Notes: generated by a model from the letters alone, not told the origin. DNA of 64,000 nucleotides from Poriferisodalis sp965215815 (GCF_965215815.1 NZ_CBDCEO010000013.1:1-64000); one strand, 5' to 3'; counted from the first letter of the stretch, positions 49,865 to 58,099 are shown. Numbers and translations: made by a program.

Positions 49865-50188
49865 ATGGCCAAAGCGAGAATCAAAGTCCCTGAGCTTGTC
49901 AAACGCGGAGCGGTCTTTGAGGTACGTTTGCTCATCCGTCATCCCATGGAAACCGGCTTCCGGTATAACAACGTGGGACAGAAGATTCCCAAAAACATCG
50001 TGCATACCGTCCGATGTGTGTATAACGGGGCGGAGGTTTTCCATGCGGAGTTATTTCCCGGTATTGCCGCCAATCCGTATTTCTCGTTTTTTACCACAGC
50101 GGAAGCGTCGGGCGAGTTGGTGTGTGTGTGGACGGATGACACCGGAGTCACCACATCCGAGCGCGTAGGGCTCACGGTCAGCGAATGA
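49865..50188 (+). CDS. soxZ: SoxZ sulfur carrier partner
   Basis: This 107-residue protein matches SoxZ: KARIKVPELVKRGAVFEVRL, LIRHPMETGFR, GQKIPKNIVHTVRC and FFTTAEASGELVCVW. It has no signal peptide and is normally exported together with SoxY through the Tat system. The ATG at 49865 is the natural start; a longer frame from 49814 overlaps soxY. Its TGA overlaps the start of the cytochrome gene (ATGA). Confidence 0.88.
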   Translation: MAKARIKVPELVKRGAVFEVRLLIRHPMETGFRYNNVGQKIPKNIVHTVRCVYNGAEVFHAELFPGIAANPYFSFFTTAEASGELVCVWTDDTGVTTSERVGLTVSE

Positions 50189-50490
50189 AACGTTTTGTTG
50201 TTCTGCTTGCCAGCCTACTGGCGGTCCCGGCCCTCGCGAGCGCGGCCCCCATTACGGCAGGCGGCCCGGCATTGGCCCAGGCGTGTGCGGCCTGTCATGG
50301 TCCCGGCGGGCGTAGTCAGGGAGCAATTCCGTCACTCGATAGGCTGCCACCTGAGGATTTCAGGGCAGCCATGCAGGCGTTTCGGACCGAAGAACGTCGG
50401 GGGACTGTGATGAATCGCATTGCCAAGGGTCTCAGTGAGGCGAGTATTGAGGCGGTGGTGGCATATTTTGCAAGGGTGCAGGCACGTTGA
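50185..50490 (+). CDS. fccA: monohaem cytochrome c, sulfide dehydrogenase cytochrome subunit-like
   Basis: The 101-residue protein has a Sec signal ending ASA-AP, one haem site CAACH and a methionine ligand in GTVMNRIAKG, the pattern of FccA and related periplasmic cytochromes. It would take electrons from the flavoprotein encoded 135 bases downstream. The start overlaps the soxZ stop. The gap to fccB is filled by a dispersed repeat pair. Confidence 0.83.
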   Translation: MKRFVVLLASLLAVPALASAAPITAGGPALAQACAACHGPGGRSQGAIPSLDRLPPEDFRAAMQAFRTEERRGTVMNRIAKGLSEASIEAVVAYFARVQAR

Positions 50491-50523
50491 AATGAGGACT
50501 TGTGTTCATATCCTTTTCTCCTC

Positions 50524-50615
50524 GCCCCCTTGGGGGAGAGGGCTAGGGTGAGGGGGAATCTTCGTATCGAACAACGCCCCTCACCCCGCCCCTCTCCCTA
50601 GCCAGGGAGAGGGAG
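50524..50615. repeat. two inverted CCCTCACCC hairpin repeats
   Basis: A purine-arm copy (GAGGGCTAGGGTGAGGGGG) is followed by a pyrimidine-arm copy (CCCCTCACCCCGCCCCTCTC), each also able to fold on itself, so the whole can form a large cruciform between fccA and fccB. Such a structure inside an operon may change the ratio of the two products. Confidence 0.65.
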
Positions 50616-50624
50616 CAAAAATAT

Positions 50625-51902
50625 ATGCCTCGGTATGTAACCCGCCGTCAATTCTTCAGCCTGGCCGGCAGTCTCCCTTTTGCCAGTGTACTGACGCGCC
50701 GGGTGCGAGCGAACACTCACGCCAGGGTCATCGTCGTTGGTGGTGGTTTTGGCGGGGCGACCTGCGCAAAATATTTACGCCTGGCTGACCCGAGCCTTGC
50801 GGTCACGCTGGTGACCCCGCAGCGTCAGTTTGTCACTTGTCCATTCAGCAACGCGGCCCTGGTCGGGCTTCGTCCGCTCACCTCGTTGACCTATACCTAC
50901 CAACGGCTCCGGGAAGGCTATGGCGTGCAGATTATCCAGGCGCAGGCAGACCAACTCGATCCGACCACGCAGAGGATCACACTCAGTGATGGGCGTACTT
51001 TGGCCTATGACAAACTTGTTTTATCCCCTGGTGTTGAACTGCGCTGGGACGCAATAGTGGGCTACGATGCTGAAGCCAGTGCAGTGTTCCCGCACGCCTG
51101 GCAGGCTGGTTCGCAAACGCTGCTGCTGCGTCGCCAACTGGAAGCCATGCAGGATGGCGGGCTGGTGGTGATCAGCGCGCCGGAGACGCCGTACCGCTGT
51201 CCGCCGGGGCCGTATGAGCGGGCCAGTTTGATCGCCCACCATCTCAAAACCCATAAGCCAAAATCAAAAGTCTTGCTGCTCGATGCCAAGGACAGCTTTA
51301 CCAAGGACAGGCTGTTTCTAGCCGCGTGGGAGCGGCTGTATCCCGGCCTGCTCGAATGGGTGTCGGGCGCGCAGGGCGGGCGGGTCACCCAGGTCGATAC
51401 ACGGACCGGCATCGTTCGCACGGAGTTTGACGAGTATAAACCGGCAGTGGCCAATATCATTGCCCCGCAGCGCGCGGCGGCGATTGCACGGGCGGGCGGC
51501 CTCGACGCCGGCACGGGCTGGTGCCCCGTATACGGCAGCACATTCGAATCCCACCTACACCCCAACATTCACATTATTGGCGACGCGGCTATCGCCAGCC
51601 CCATGCCCAAATCCGCCTTTAGCGCCAATACTCAGGCCAAGGTCTGCGCCGCGGCCATTGTGGCACTGCTCCGGGGCGAGCCGGTTGCACAGCCAGCGTT
51701 GATGAATACCTGTTACAGCCTCGTTGCGCCCGACTACGGCATCTCTATTAGTGCTGTGTATACCGTTGAAAACGACACGATCCAGGTCGTCCCAGGATCG
51801 AGCGGAACCAGTCCGTTTGACGCACCGGAGGCAACCCGTGCGCTCGAAGCGGCCTATGCGCGCTCGTGGTACGACAATATTACCGCCGATACGTTTGGGT
51901 AA
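50625..51902 (+). CDS. fccB: flavocytochrome c sulfide dehydrogenase, flavoprotein subunit
   Basis: This 425-residue protein oxidises sulfide to sulfur/polysulfide and passes electrons to the cytochrome subunit. It has a twin-arginine signal (TRRQFFSLAG), the FAD motif VVGGGFGGATCAKYL at about residue 38, conserved cysteines in YRCPPGPYER and in GWCPVYG, and the C-terminal FCSD domain (PDYGISISAVYT). It is periplasmic. It follows fccA across a repeat and precedes the SoxX-SoxA fusion by 13 bases. Confidence 0.88.
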   Translation: MPRYVTRRQFFSLAGSLPFASVLTRRVRANTHARVIVVGGGFGGATCAKYLRLADPSLAVTLVTPQRQFVTCPFSNAALVGLRPLTSLTYTYQRLREGYGVQIIQAQADQLDPTTQRITLSDGRTLAYDKLVLSPGVELRWDAIVGYDAEASAVFPHAWQAGSQTLLLRRQLEAMQDGGLVVISAPETPYRCPPGPYERASLIAHHLKTHKPKSKVLLLDAKDSFTKDRLFLAAWERLYPGLLEWVSGAQGGRVTQVDTRTGIVRTEFDEYKPAVANIIAPQRAAAIARAGGLDAGTGWCPVYGSTFESHLHPNIHIIGDAAIASPMPKSAFSANTQAKVCAAAIVALLRGEPVAQPALMNTCYSLVAPDYGISISAVYTVENDTIQVVPGSSGTSPFDAPEATRALEAAYARSWYDNITADTFG

Positions 51903-51915
51903 AGGCGACGCTACG

Positions 51916-53145
51916 ATGCACGGAAGCTATTGGAAAGCTTTTGTCATTCAGGTGTGGATCGGACTTCTTGTGCTGAGCGATCTCTACGCCCAGGGGAATC
52001 AGCAACTCGACGATTTGCAGACCCGGCATGAAGGGATTCCCACCCCGTTGACCGACCAGCCCGGTGATACGGAGCGGGGGCGGCATATCGTGCTCAACCG
52101 GCAGCGCGGCGATTGTGTGGTATGTCATGCCCTGCCGCTGCCCGAACGCCGCTTCCACGGCACGGTGGGGCTGCCCTTGGACAACGTTGGGAGTCGCTAT
52201 ACCGCCGCGGAGTTGCGCCTGCGGCTGGTAGACCCCAAAGCGCTAAACCCCCACTCCATCATGCCGGCGTATCATACGGTGGAAGGTCGGCATTCCGTAC
52301 TCGAAGCCTACCGGGGCAAGCCAATCCTCACCGCGCAGGAAATCGAAGATGTTGTGGCTTATCTCTTGACCCTTCGTCAGGACGCTCCACAGGCTTCCCA
52401 AACTCCGAGCGGTCCGCAGCACGAGACTTCCCCATACAGCGTCGAAGGCCGTCGCTCCGGCTATACCTATCTGTCGGAGGAACACAGACAGTTACAGGAC
52501 GACGTGTTTGGCAATCCGGGGATGTTATGGGTCGAACGTGGCCGCGAGTTATGGGACCAGCCCCAGGGCGACGGCCAACAGGCGTGCGCCAGTTGTCATG
52601 GAGACGCGTCAACCAGCATGCGCGGGGTGCGCACCCGCTATCCGCAATTTGATCCACGCACAAAAAAACTCATCAATCTGGAGCAACGGATTAACCGCTG
52701 TCGCACCGAGCAGCTCCGGGTCGAAGCCTACCCGTATGAATCCGAAGCCCTGTTGGCACTCAGCACCTTTGTGAGTTTTCAGTCACGCGGGATGCCGCTT
52801 AGCGTAGATATCAAGGGACCGGCCGCACCGTTTTTCGAGGCGGGCAAAGCGTTCTTCATGCGCCGCCGCGGCCAACTCGACATGGCGTGCAGCCATTGTC
52901 ACGACGAGTATGCCGGGCAACGCCTACGCGGGGAAGTCGTGAGCCAAGGCCAGACCAACGGCTTCCCTGTCTATCGGCTGAGCTGGCAAACGCTGGGATC
53001 GACGCACCGCATGTTTGCCTGGTGCAACACCGCAATCCGTGCCCAACCTCTGGCTCACGGGGCTGACGACTACGTGAATCTGGAACTGTATATGGCCTGG
53101 CGCGGCCGTGGCTTGCCGGTAGAAACACCAGGCGTGCGCCGGTGA
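51916..53145 (+). CDS. SoxX-SoxA fusion cytochrome
   Basis: The 409-residue protein joins the two subunits that attach thiosulfate to SoxY. Residues 1-27 form a signal peptide. Residues 45 to about 160 are SoxX-like, with haem site CVVCH (67-71) and Met ligand in PHSIMPAY. From about residue 180 it is SoxA-like, with haem sites CASCH (224-228) and CSHCH (325-329) and the modified cysteine ligand Cys370 in RMFAWCNTAIR. SoxX and SoxA are usually separate proteins; both halves here are complete in motif content. I start it at 51916; the frame open from 51724 overlaps fccB. Confidence 0.87.
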   Translation: MHGSYWKAFVIQVWIGLLVLSDLYAQGNQQLDDLQTRHEGIPTPLTDQPGDTERGRHIVLNRQRGDCVVCHALPLPERRFHGTVGLPLDNVGSRYTAAELRLRLVDPKALNPHSIMPAYHTVEGRHSVLEAYRGKPILTAQEIEDVVAYLLTLRQDAPQASQTPSGPQHETSPYSVEGRRSGYTYLSEEHRQLQDDVFGNPGMLWVERGRELWDQPQGDGQQACASCHGDASTSMRGVRTRYPQFDPRTKKLINLEQRINRCRTEQLRVEAYPYESEALLALSTFVSFQSRGMPLSVDIKGPAAPFFEAGKAFFMRRRGQLDMACSHCHDEYAGQRLRGEVVSQGQTNGFPVYRLSWQTLGSTHRMFAWCNTAIRAQPLAHGADDYVNLELYMAWRGRGLPVETPGVRR

Positions 53146-53154
53146 AGGCACACC

Positions 53155-53186
53155 GTCGGATTACGCTGCGCTCATCCGCCCTACGT
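53155..53186. repeat. TCGGATTACG repeat, copy 1
   Basis: GTCGGATTACGCTGCGCTCA continues to TCCGCCCTACG and holds an imperfect palindrome (CGGAT and ATCCG). It is the first of three direct copies (53155, 53573, 56651). The stop of the HigA-like gene lies within it. Confidence 0.7.
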
Positions 53187-53553
53187 CTGCTTCCCTCGCC
53201 CCTTGGGGGAGAGGGCCAGGGTGAGGGGATCCCGATAGCAGAGATGTCAGATTACTACGGTGCTGCCGAATTCTCTTCAGTTCCTTGGCCTCTGAGCGCT
53301 GGGCATGATACAGGTCCCAGCGGAGTTGAAGGTTAAGCCAGAAAGCGGCAGAAGTGCCGAAGAACTTCGCTAAGCGTAGGGCCGTTCCCGGGCTTACGCC
53401 GCGTCGTCCTCGCACCAGCTCGTTAATCCGCTGGTATGGCACATGGAGCTTTGCTGCAAGCTCACGCTGGGTTAAGCCCATAGGGCGCAGGAATTCCTCT
53501 AGGAGCATTTCTCCCGGATGGGTTGGAGAGCGATGGGTTGGAATACGAAGCAT
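53161..53553 (-). CDS. HigA-like antitoxin/XRE regulator without a HigB partner
   Basis: This 130-residue protein is a HigA-type helix-turn-helix protein: HPGEMLLEEFLRPMGLTQRE, LAAKLHVPYQRINELVRGRR and FGTSAAFWLNLQLRWDL. The normal end is near residue 103. The last part (SPHPGPLPQGARE and beyond) is translated from dispersed repeats at 53193 and 53155 and is therefore an added tail. No HigB toxin gene adjoins it; the DNA methylase gene lies 35 bases upstream. It may now regulate the restriction genes, which is inference. Confidence 0.8.
   Translation of the reverse strand: MLRIPTHRSPTHPGEMLLEEFLRPMGLTQRELAAKLHVPYQRINELVRGRRGVSPGTALRLAKFFGTSAAFWLNLQLRWDLYHAQRSEAKELKRIRQHRSNLTSLLSGSPHPGPLPQGAREADVGRMSAA
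53193..53229. repeat. dispersed CCCTCACCC hairpin repeat inside the HigA-like gene
   Basis: CCCTCGCCCCTTGGGGGAGA continues to GGGCCAGGGTGAGGGG. It is translated as PHPGPLPQGARE in the tail of the HigA-like protein. Same family as the element at 371. Confidence 0.7.
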
Positions 53554-53572
53554 GTTTTTTCCATTAGGAGGT

Positions 53573-53603
53573 GTCGGATTACGTTGGGCTAATCCGGCCT
53601 ACA
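53573..53603. repeat. TCGGATTACG repeat, copy 2
   Basis: GTCGGATTACGTTGGGCTAA continues to TCCGGCCTACA in the same orientation as copies 1 and 3. It separates the HigA-like gene from the DNA methylase gene and contains the methylase stop codon. Confidence 0.7.
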
Positions 53604-55802
53604 CTGACTGGGACGAGCAACCGGGGTTAAGATGCCGCTTTTCTCTTTATTCGCCAAGTATTTCTCCATTTCCTCGAACAGCCGTAGTTGTTCGGTTTCC
53701 TTAGCTTTGTAGAGTACTTCCCCTTTTGCAGAGATGACCTGAGCAACGTAAGTGTCGAGGTTCTGCTCCAGCTCCTCCAGAAATCTCTCTTCTCGGTCAA
53801 GATTCTTCATCTTGTGGGCTTCGCACAGCATGCAGCCCATCAATATGACTTTTGCATCGCCGAGCGATACTTTTATGCCAGCCGACTTCAGTCTGGATAC
53901 CTGTTCCTTTGCCACATTGATCGCCGGACGTAGCGGGTGACTAACTCGGCCGTTTCTTCTTGCTTGCTTGTCCTTACGACAGACAAGAATGAGGTCTAAG
54001 TGGATTGGCGATGCAGCCTGTTGCAGTGGCATTGAAACGGACATTTCGGCCTTTATCGGATACCCTCGCGTACAGACAAGGCCGGCATGTCTGATTGCTC
54101 GGTGGACGGCGGTCCAGCCTTCGTGGCGGGCGTGATGATAGGTAAAAACAAGCAAGCCCTTATCATTGAGGACACGGCGGCACTCGGCGAAAACTGAGGT
54201 GAGTTTTCCGGTGAAGAGTTCAGGGTCGGTGTCTTGGACTTCCTCCGCGCATCTCGTCGTCAGCGTGGCGGAAAATTCTAGGGCTTGATTGAGCCAATAA
54301 TAAAAGAAATCGGCAAGTTGAGAATAATGAACATTGTCAAAAAAAGGCGGGTCCGTAACGACTATATCAATGCTCTTATCAGGGATATCGATACAACTGG
54401 AATCTCCCAGGGTGAGATAGGCTGTTTTCGGCTGTGAGGCAAACCGCGCAAAGCTATCCGTTATCTCTACAGAGATAGGCTGATTGATATTGCCCACCTT
54501 CATACTCTTTGATGAATGAAGCCTGAGTTCAGACGGGTCGGCCTTATAGGCAAGGGCCTTTTCAACGCGAGACCGGAACAAGCCTGAAAATGCGCCGGAA
54601 GATTTGGTCGTTCCCCAGATATTCGCCTCAAGCGGCATCATCTCCGGCTTTAAGATATGGTGAGAAAACATGTGCCGTACGGCCCCTGTTCCTTCTCCCT
54701 TAAAAGATGTGAACAGGTTGTTGAATTCTAATGTTCCGGAAAAGAGACAGGAAAAAAGGAGCTTCAAGTCCGGGTCTTCGATACCTTTAATTGCCTCAAT
54801 AAGATGCCTGATACAGACGAGTTGTCTATCGGAGAATAGCTCATGCCAATACCGATAATTGTGGTTCAGCATTTGGTCGGTGTTATAGCCGGGCTTGATG
54901 TCCACAACAGGAAAATTGCTTGAGATCAGGGCAAACTCTTCTGCTATTTGGCGCTCAATCTCCCCGTCGAATTCGTTCATCGGCTCATACAGCTTCTCTC
55001 CGTCATCTGTCAGAAGTAGCTTCGCATAGCGCCGAAAGGGTAAAGGCCCCTCAAGGGACTTCATCCTATTGATCAGGCGGAAAGTGTGTTGACAGTCGTC
55101 ACAACGGACTTCCGCTCCGCTGATATTCCCCTGCTGAGGGTTATACGTCAGCGAACATCCTGCACAACTGACGCGCTCAGCATCGTAGACGGTAAAGTTC
55201 ACAGCGCTACAGCCTGGACAGAGCGCACGCGCCGAAGAATCCTTCTGAGGAGTCGCGTTTTTGGAGAAAACTCGTGTTTTGAACAGATCGATTTCTTTCT
55301 CACATTTCGGACAAGGGACAACTTTAACGAGAAAATAGTACAAAACGGTTGCATTTCGTCCGGCCTTTGTTTTGGTTTGGAAGTAACTGAGCAGTCTCGG
55401 AGCAAGAGTCCGTTCCAAACATCGATATGTAGAGAGAACCTCAGCATCGGTGTATCGGGAAAGTGCTGCGCGGCAGGCGAGATATGCCACCGGGTTGACG
55501 TCGCGCCCTACGGCTTTGCAGCCAAGTTTGACGGCTTCGCCGACGGTAACCCCACTCCCCATGAAGGGGTCGAAGACGACGGTATTCTCAAAGGTATTCT
55601 TCTTGTAAAAGCACTCCCAGAAATCCTCACCATCTTCTAAACACGCGCCGAGCAGTATTCCACGAAAGACTGAGCCTAGCCTTCGAGCCCACCACTTATG
55701 GAGATAATAGACAGGGCGATAGACCTCTTTACGCCAGGATTCCCGCTCGGCTACGAGCGAGAGCTCTGCAAACGGAAATTCGTTCTCTATAAGTTTTGGC
55801 AT
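53589..55802 (-). CDS. DNA methyltransferase of a restriction-modification pair (DUF1156-like)
   Basis: The 737-residue protein starts like DUF1156 methylases (FPFAELSLVAERESWRKE, LHKWWARRLGSVFRG). DPFMGSG at 79-85 is the methylase FxGxG-type SAM motif and TDPPFFDNVHYS near residue 482 is the catalytic DPPF motif, so it is an amino (adenine or N4-cytosine) methylase. Between them lie zinc-ribbon cysteines (CPKC, CPGC, CAGC, CDDC). I start it at 55802; the frame to 55931 overlaps the upstream gene. It lies 4 bases after a nuclease-like gene, consistent with a restriction pair. AT-richer than its neighbours. Confidence 0.83.
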   Translation of the reverse strand: MPKLIENEFPFAELSLVAERESWRKEVYRPVYYLHKWWARRLGSVFRGILLGACLEDGEDFWECFYKKNTFENTVVFDPFMGSGVTVGEAVKLGCKAVGRDVNPVAYLACRAALSRYTDAEVLSTYRCLERTLAPRLLSYFQTKTKAGRNATVLYYFLVKVVPCPKCEKEIDLFKTRVFSKNATPQKDSSARALCPGCSAVNFTVYDAERVSCAGCSLTYNPQQGNISGAEVRCDDCQHTFRLINRMKSLEGPLPFRRYAKLLLTDDGEKLYEPMNEFDGEIERQIAEEFALISSNFPVVDIKPGYNTDQMLNHNYRYWHELFSDRQLVCIRHLIEAIKGIEDPDLKLLFSCLFSGTLEFNNLFTSFKGEGTGAVRHMFSHHILKPEMMPLEANIWGTTKSSGAFSGLFRSRVEKALAYKADPSELRLHSSKSMKVGNINQPISVEITDSFARFASQPKTAYLTLGDSSCIDIPDKSIDIVVTDPPFFDNVHYSQLADFFYYWLNQALEFSATLTTRCAEEVQDTDPELFTGKLTSVFAECRRVLNDKGLLVFTYHHARHEGWTAVHRAIRHAGLVCTRGYPIKAEMSVSMPLQQAASPIHLDLILVCRKDKQARRNGRVSHPLRPAINVAKEQVSRLKSAGIKVSLGDAKVILMGCMLCEAHKMKNLDREERFLEELEQNLDTYVAQVISAKGEVLYKAKETEQLRLFEEMEKYLANKEKSGILTPVARPSQCRPD

Positions 55803-55806
55803 GAAA

Positions 55807-56646
55807 TTATTCTGGGAGTTGGGGCATGGATGCTGTGCGCTCTCGTGGCCGTCGGGACTTACAGGCTTGAAAGATATCCCGTCGAACTGGCAGTTGATCG
55901 AGAGGGAGGGAGCGTCTCGTAGAGTTGTCAATCACGATGTAGTGGAAAGAATTCTGATATCTATCATCTCTGACAATGAGGTCCGTACACAGGGCACCCC
56001 GTGCAGCGAGAGCAGCCAAATCGTACTGCTTGACGACGAGTATATGGCGGAGGTGAAAGAAGTTCAGTTTGTAATTGAGTGGATTCGGATAGGTGTACAT
56101 TCGTCGGTGCCGGACGGAACCTTCTCCGTATGGACCGTGGTCGTACTCGCTTTGATTTGCGTACTTTGCGTCCTTGTGCAGATCGAAATCGTAATTGAGG
56201 AAATCACCATCCATAAGGATGGAGGTGACTATCGAGGAGCTATCATTGCTCAGTAAGGCAAAGAGGTAGAAGCAGGGGACTTCTACGGTATCTCGTCCAA
56301 CCTTGACAAGAGCTTTCCCACAGGGAAGACAGCTATTGTAATCGATTGTTAGTCCCCTGGGGTCCTTCCCATTGACCTGCTGAATAAGCTTCTTCACCTC
56401 AAGTCCCAGAATTGAGCTACTCGGTCTATGTCGCAATACGATATCGGGTGTTGTCAATTTCCCAGCATGACATACTTCGATATCTGGTAGAGTATGCTTG
56501 ATTGCCTCCCCTACCCAAGAGTCGAATGGGCCGTCCTGAACCGTGCCGACCAATGCAGGGGGCCGTAGGGAAATCGGGATAACTCCTTGTACTATCTTCG
56601 CAGATAGTTCCGCGTATACTCGTTCGACGATCTGTATAGTATTCAT
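55807..56646 (-). CDS. putative restriction endonuclease (PD-(D/E)XK)
   Basis: The 279-residue protein has a PD-(D/E)XK core: TTPDIVL (Asp68) followed by SILGLEVKKL (Glu83, Lys85). Upstream, FDSWVGEAIKHTLPDIEV is a typical N-terminal helix and strand. CxxC pairs are absent apart from NSCLPCGKAL. It precedes the DNA methylase gene by 4 bases, the main reason to call it the restriction partner. The start at 56646 has no visible RBS and directly abuts a dispersed repeat, so the true N terminus may have been replaced. Confidence 0.65.
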   Translation of the reverse strand: MNTIQIVERVYAELSAKIVQGVIPISLRPPALVGTVQDGPFDSWVGEAIKHTLPDIEVCHAGKLTTPDIVLRHRPSSSILGLEVKKLIQQVNGKDPRGLTIDYNSCLPCGKALVKVGRDTVEVPCFYLFALLSNDSSSIVTSILMDGDFLNYDFDLHKDAKYANQSEYDHGPYGEGSVRHRRMYTYPNPLNYKLNFFHLRHILVVKQYDLAALAARGALCTDLIVRDDRYQNSFHYIVIDNSTRRSLPLDQLPVRRDIFQACKSRRPRERTASMPQLPE

Positions 56647-56650
56647 GAGT

Positions 56651-56680
56651 ATCGGATTACGCCGCGCCCATCCGCCCACC
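56651..56680. repeat. TCGGATTACG repeat, copy 3
   Basis: ATCGGATTACGCCGCGCCCA continues to TCCGCCCACC in the same orientation as copies 1 and 2, and lies 5 bases before the start of the nuclease-like gene on the minus strand. Confidence 0.65.
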
Positions 56681-56684
56681 GCCC

Positions 56685-56800
56685 TTACACCTCTCCCCGA
56701 TGCACCGGGATGCCCGGAATCTTCGCCCGCGTCCTGCCCATCTCACCAAACGTGGTGATAAACAAGGTCTTCCAGTCATCGCCCCGCCCAGCGGTGGGGG
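56685..56800 (-). pseudogene. 3' remnant of an SMP-30/gluconolactonase-like gene
   Basis: On the minus strand, an open stretch ending TAA at 56685 encodes GDDWKTLFITTFGEMGRTRA followed by KIPGIPVHRGEV. This resembles the last strand and tail of SMP-30/gluconolactonase proteins. No start or upstream body is present, so it is a fragment left beside the restriction cassette. Confidence 0.45.
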
Positions 56801-56819
56801 GCGTCATAGCTCAGCCCTA

Positions 56820-57611
56820 TTACCGGCCGTTCGCAGCATGAAGCGCACTGCGGATCATCACCCCCTCACGGGTCAGGGCCTCTCGAAGTGCCTGCAGTAT
56901 CTTCGGAGCCTGCATCAACTCGCCCGATATGGCAATGCTTTCTGCATCAAGCGCGAGCTCTTTGCCACCCGTGGTCGTGACCTTCCCCTCGGTGACAACT
57001 CTCATGACGAGTCGTACTGCTTCTTCCACACTGTCCTCGCCGTGCCCGTACGTCAGGTCTCCCTCGTCCTTGTATCCTAACCCTGGGTAGAACTCTTTGA
57101 CGACCCGCATCCCCAGTTGCTCGGCGACTTCCAGGACGGGATAGCGCGGAAGCGCTGGCAGGTAGGCCACGATGTCCGGGTTCACCGCTTGAAATCCCTC
57201 AAGCATCGCTCGGGTATTCTCCTCGCTGAGCTGCGCCCACACGTAAAACGCACTATGCGGCTTGGCCGCCTCAAGCCGCAATCCTGCTGCTTCGGCAAAG
57301 GCTTTCAGCGCCCCGAGTTGATACACAACATAATCCTTGCCCTCTTGGGGAGTGAGATGCATGAGTCTCCGGCCGAAACCCAGCATGTCGGGAAAGCCCG
57401 GATGGCCCCCGACTGTCACACCGTACTTCTTGGCACTCTCGACAGAGCGACGGACCCAGCTTGGATCACCTGCGTGAAAGCCACACGCGATGTTGGCGTG
57501 ACTAATCCCCTGCATCACCTCCTCAGGCCGTCCCAGCACATAGTTACCAAAGGATTCACCCACATCGCTGTTGAGATCAATCCAAGCTCTCGTGGTTCTC
57601 GTGGTTCTCAT
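56820..57611 (-). CDS. LamB/YcsF family protein (5-oxoprolinase subunit A-like)
   Basis: This 263-residue protein carries the family signatures DLNSDVGESFGNY, NIACGFHAGDP, GGHPGFPD and KPHSAFYV; canonical PxpA has KPHGALY, so this is a diverged branch. PxpA opens 5-oxoproline together with PxpB and PxpC, neither of which is nearby. It may instead act on a lactam of similar shape. I start it at 57611 after GAGGAG. It stands alone on the minus strand between a gene remnant and an NTF2-like gene. Confidence 0.8.
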   Translation of the reverse strand: MRTTRTTRAWIDLNSDVGESFGNYVLGRPEEVMQGISHANIACGFHAGDPSWVRRSVESAKKYGVTVGGHPGFPDMLGFGRRLMHLTPQEGKDYVVYQLGALKAFAEAAGLRLEAAKPHSAFYVWAQLSEENTRAMLEGFQAVNPDIVAYLPALPRYPVLEVAEQLGMRVVKEFYPGLGYKDEGDLTYGHGEDSVEEAVRLVMRVVTEGKVTTTGGKELALDAESIAISGELMQAPKILQALREALTREGVMIRSALHAANGR

Positions 57612-57697
57612 GCTCAAATCTCCTCACCCGTCTTAGCAAAATCGGACGTTCTGTTTTGGAACACCTGCCCACACTCTCTACGCCGCCCGGCCAGAAG

Positions 57698-58099
57698 TCA
57701 CTCGAACTCCGAAGCTCCGGTTGCGGGTGGATATTCGTTCCACCACTCCCGGAATACGCGACACTGGCCACTCTCGGTCAGGGTGATCAAGAAGATCCCT
57801 TCCATTTTGACGGATTGCCCCGTCTGCACGGATTCCATCGATGCCCACCAGCGCGCGAGGTAGCGCCCGTCTTCGGTCATCGCCAGGGGTTCGTAACCGA
57901 ACGTAATCCCGGCCTGGTTCCCCTGGGTAGCCGTCTCCCAGGCGCGTCGGATCGCCGGCTGACCTGTGATCGGCTCGGCGAACGGACCCCAGACGTAGGT
58001 CCCATCCTCGGTGAAGAGTGCTGCCGCGGCGGACGGGTCCTGGTTCTCCCAGGCCCTGCCGTAGGCATCCAGCCAGACGTTGAGCGCCTCGAAACCCAT
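57698..58099 (-). CDS. NTF2-like/SnoaL-like domain protein
   Basis: The 133-residue protein starts GFEALNVWLDAYGRAWENQD, followed by AAALFTEDGTYVWGPF and long strands (GRYLARWWASMES, VKMEGIFLITL). This is the usual SnoaL-like domain of unknown activity. AAAGGAG precedes the ATG at 58099; the longer frame to 58327 overlaps the divergent BtpA-like gene. The 180 bases to that gene form a divergent promoter region. Confidence 0.78.
   Translation of the reverse strand: MGFEALNVWLDAYGRAWENQDPSAAAALFTEDGTYVWGPFAEPITGQPAIRRAWETATQGNQAGITFGYEPLAMTEDGRYLARWWASMESVQTGQSVKMEGIFLITLTESGQCRVFREWWNEYPPATGASEFE

Noticed and set aside
50524..50615. possible CRISPR-like array from the CCCTCACCC repeats
   Set aside because: There are only two inverted copies with no regular spacers, and no cas genes are in the window.
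39927..57611. a single 5-oxoprolinase system formed by hyuAB and the YcsF-like gene
   Set aside because: The genes are about 13 kb apart on opposite strands, and PxpB/PxpC are absent.
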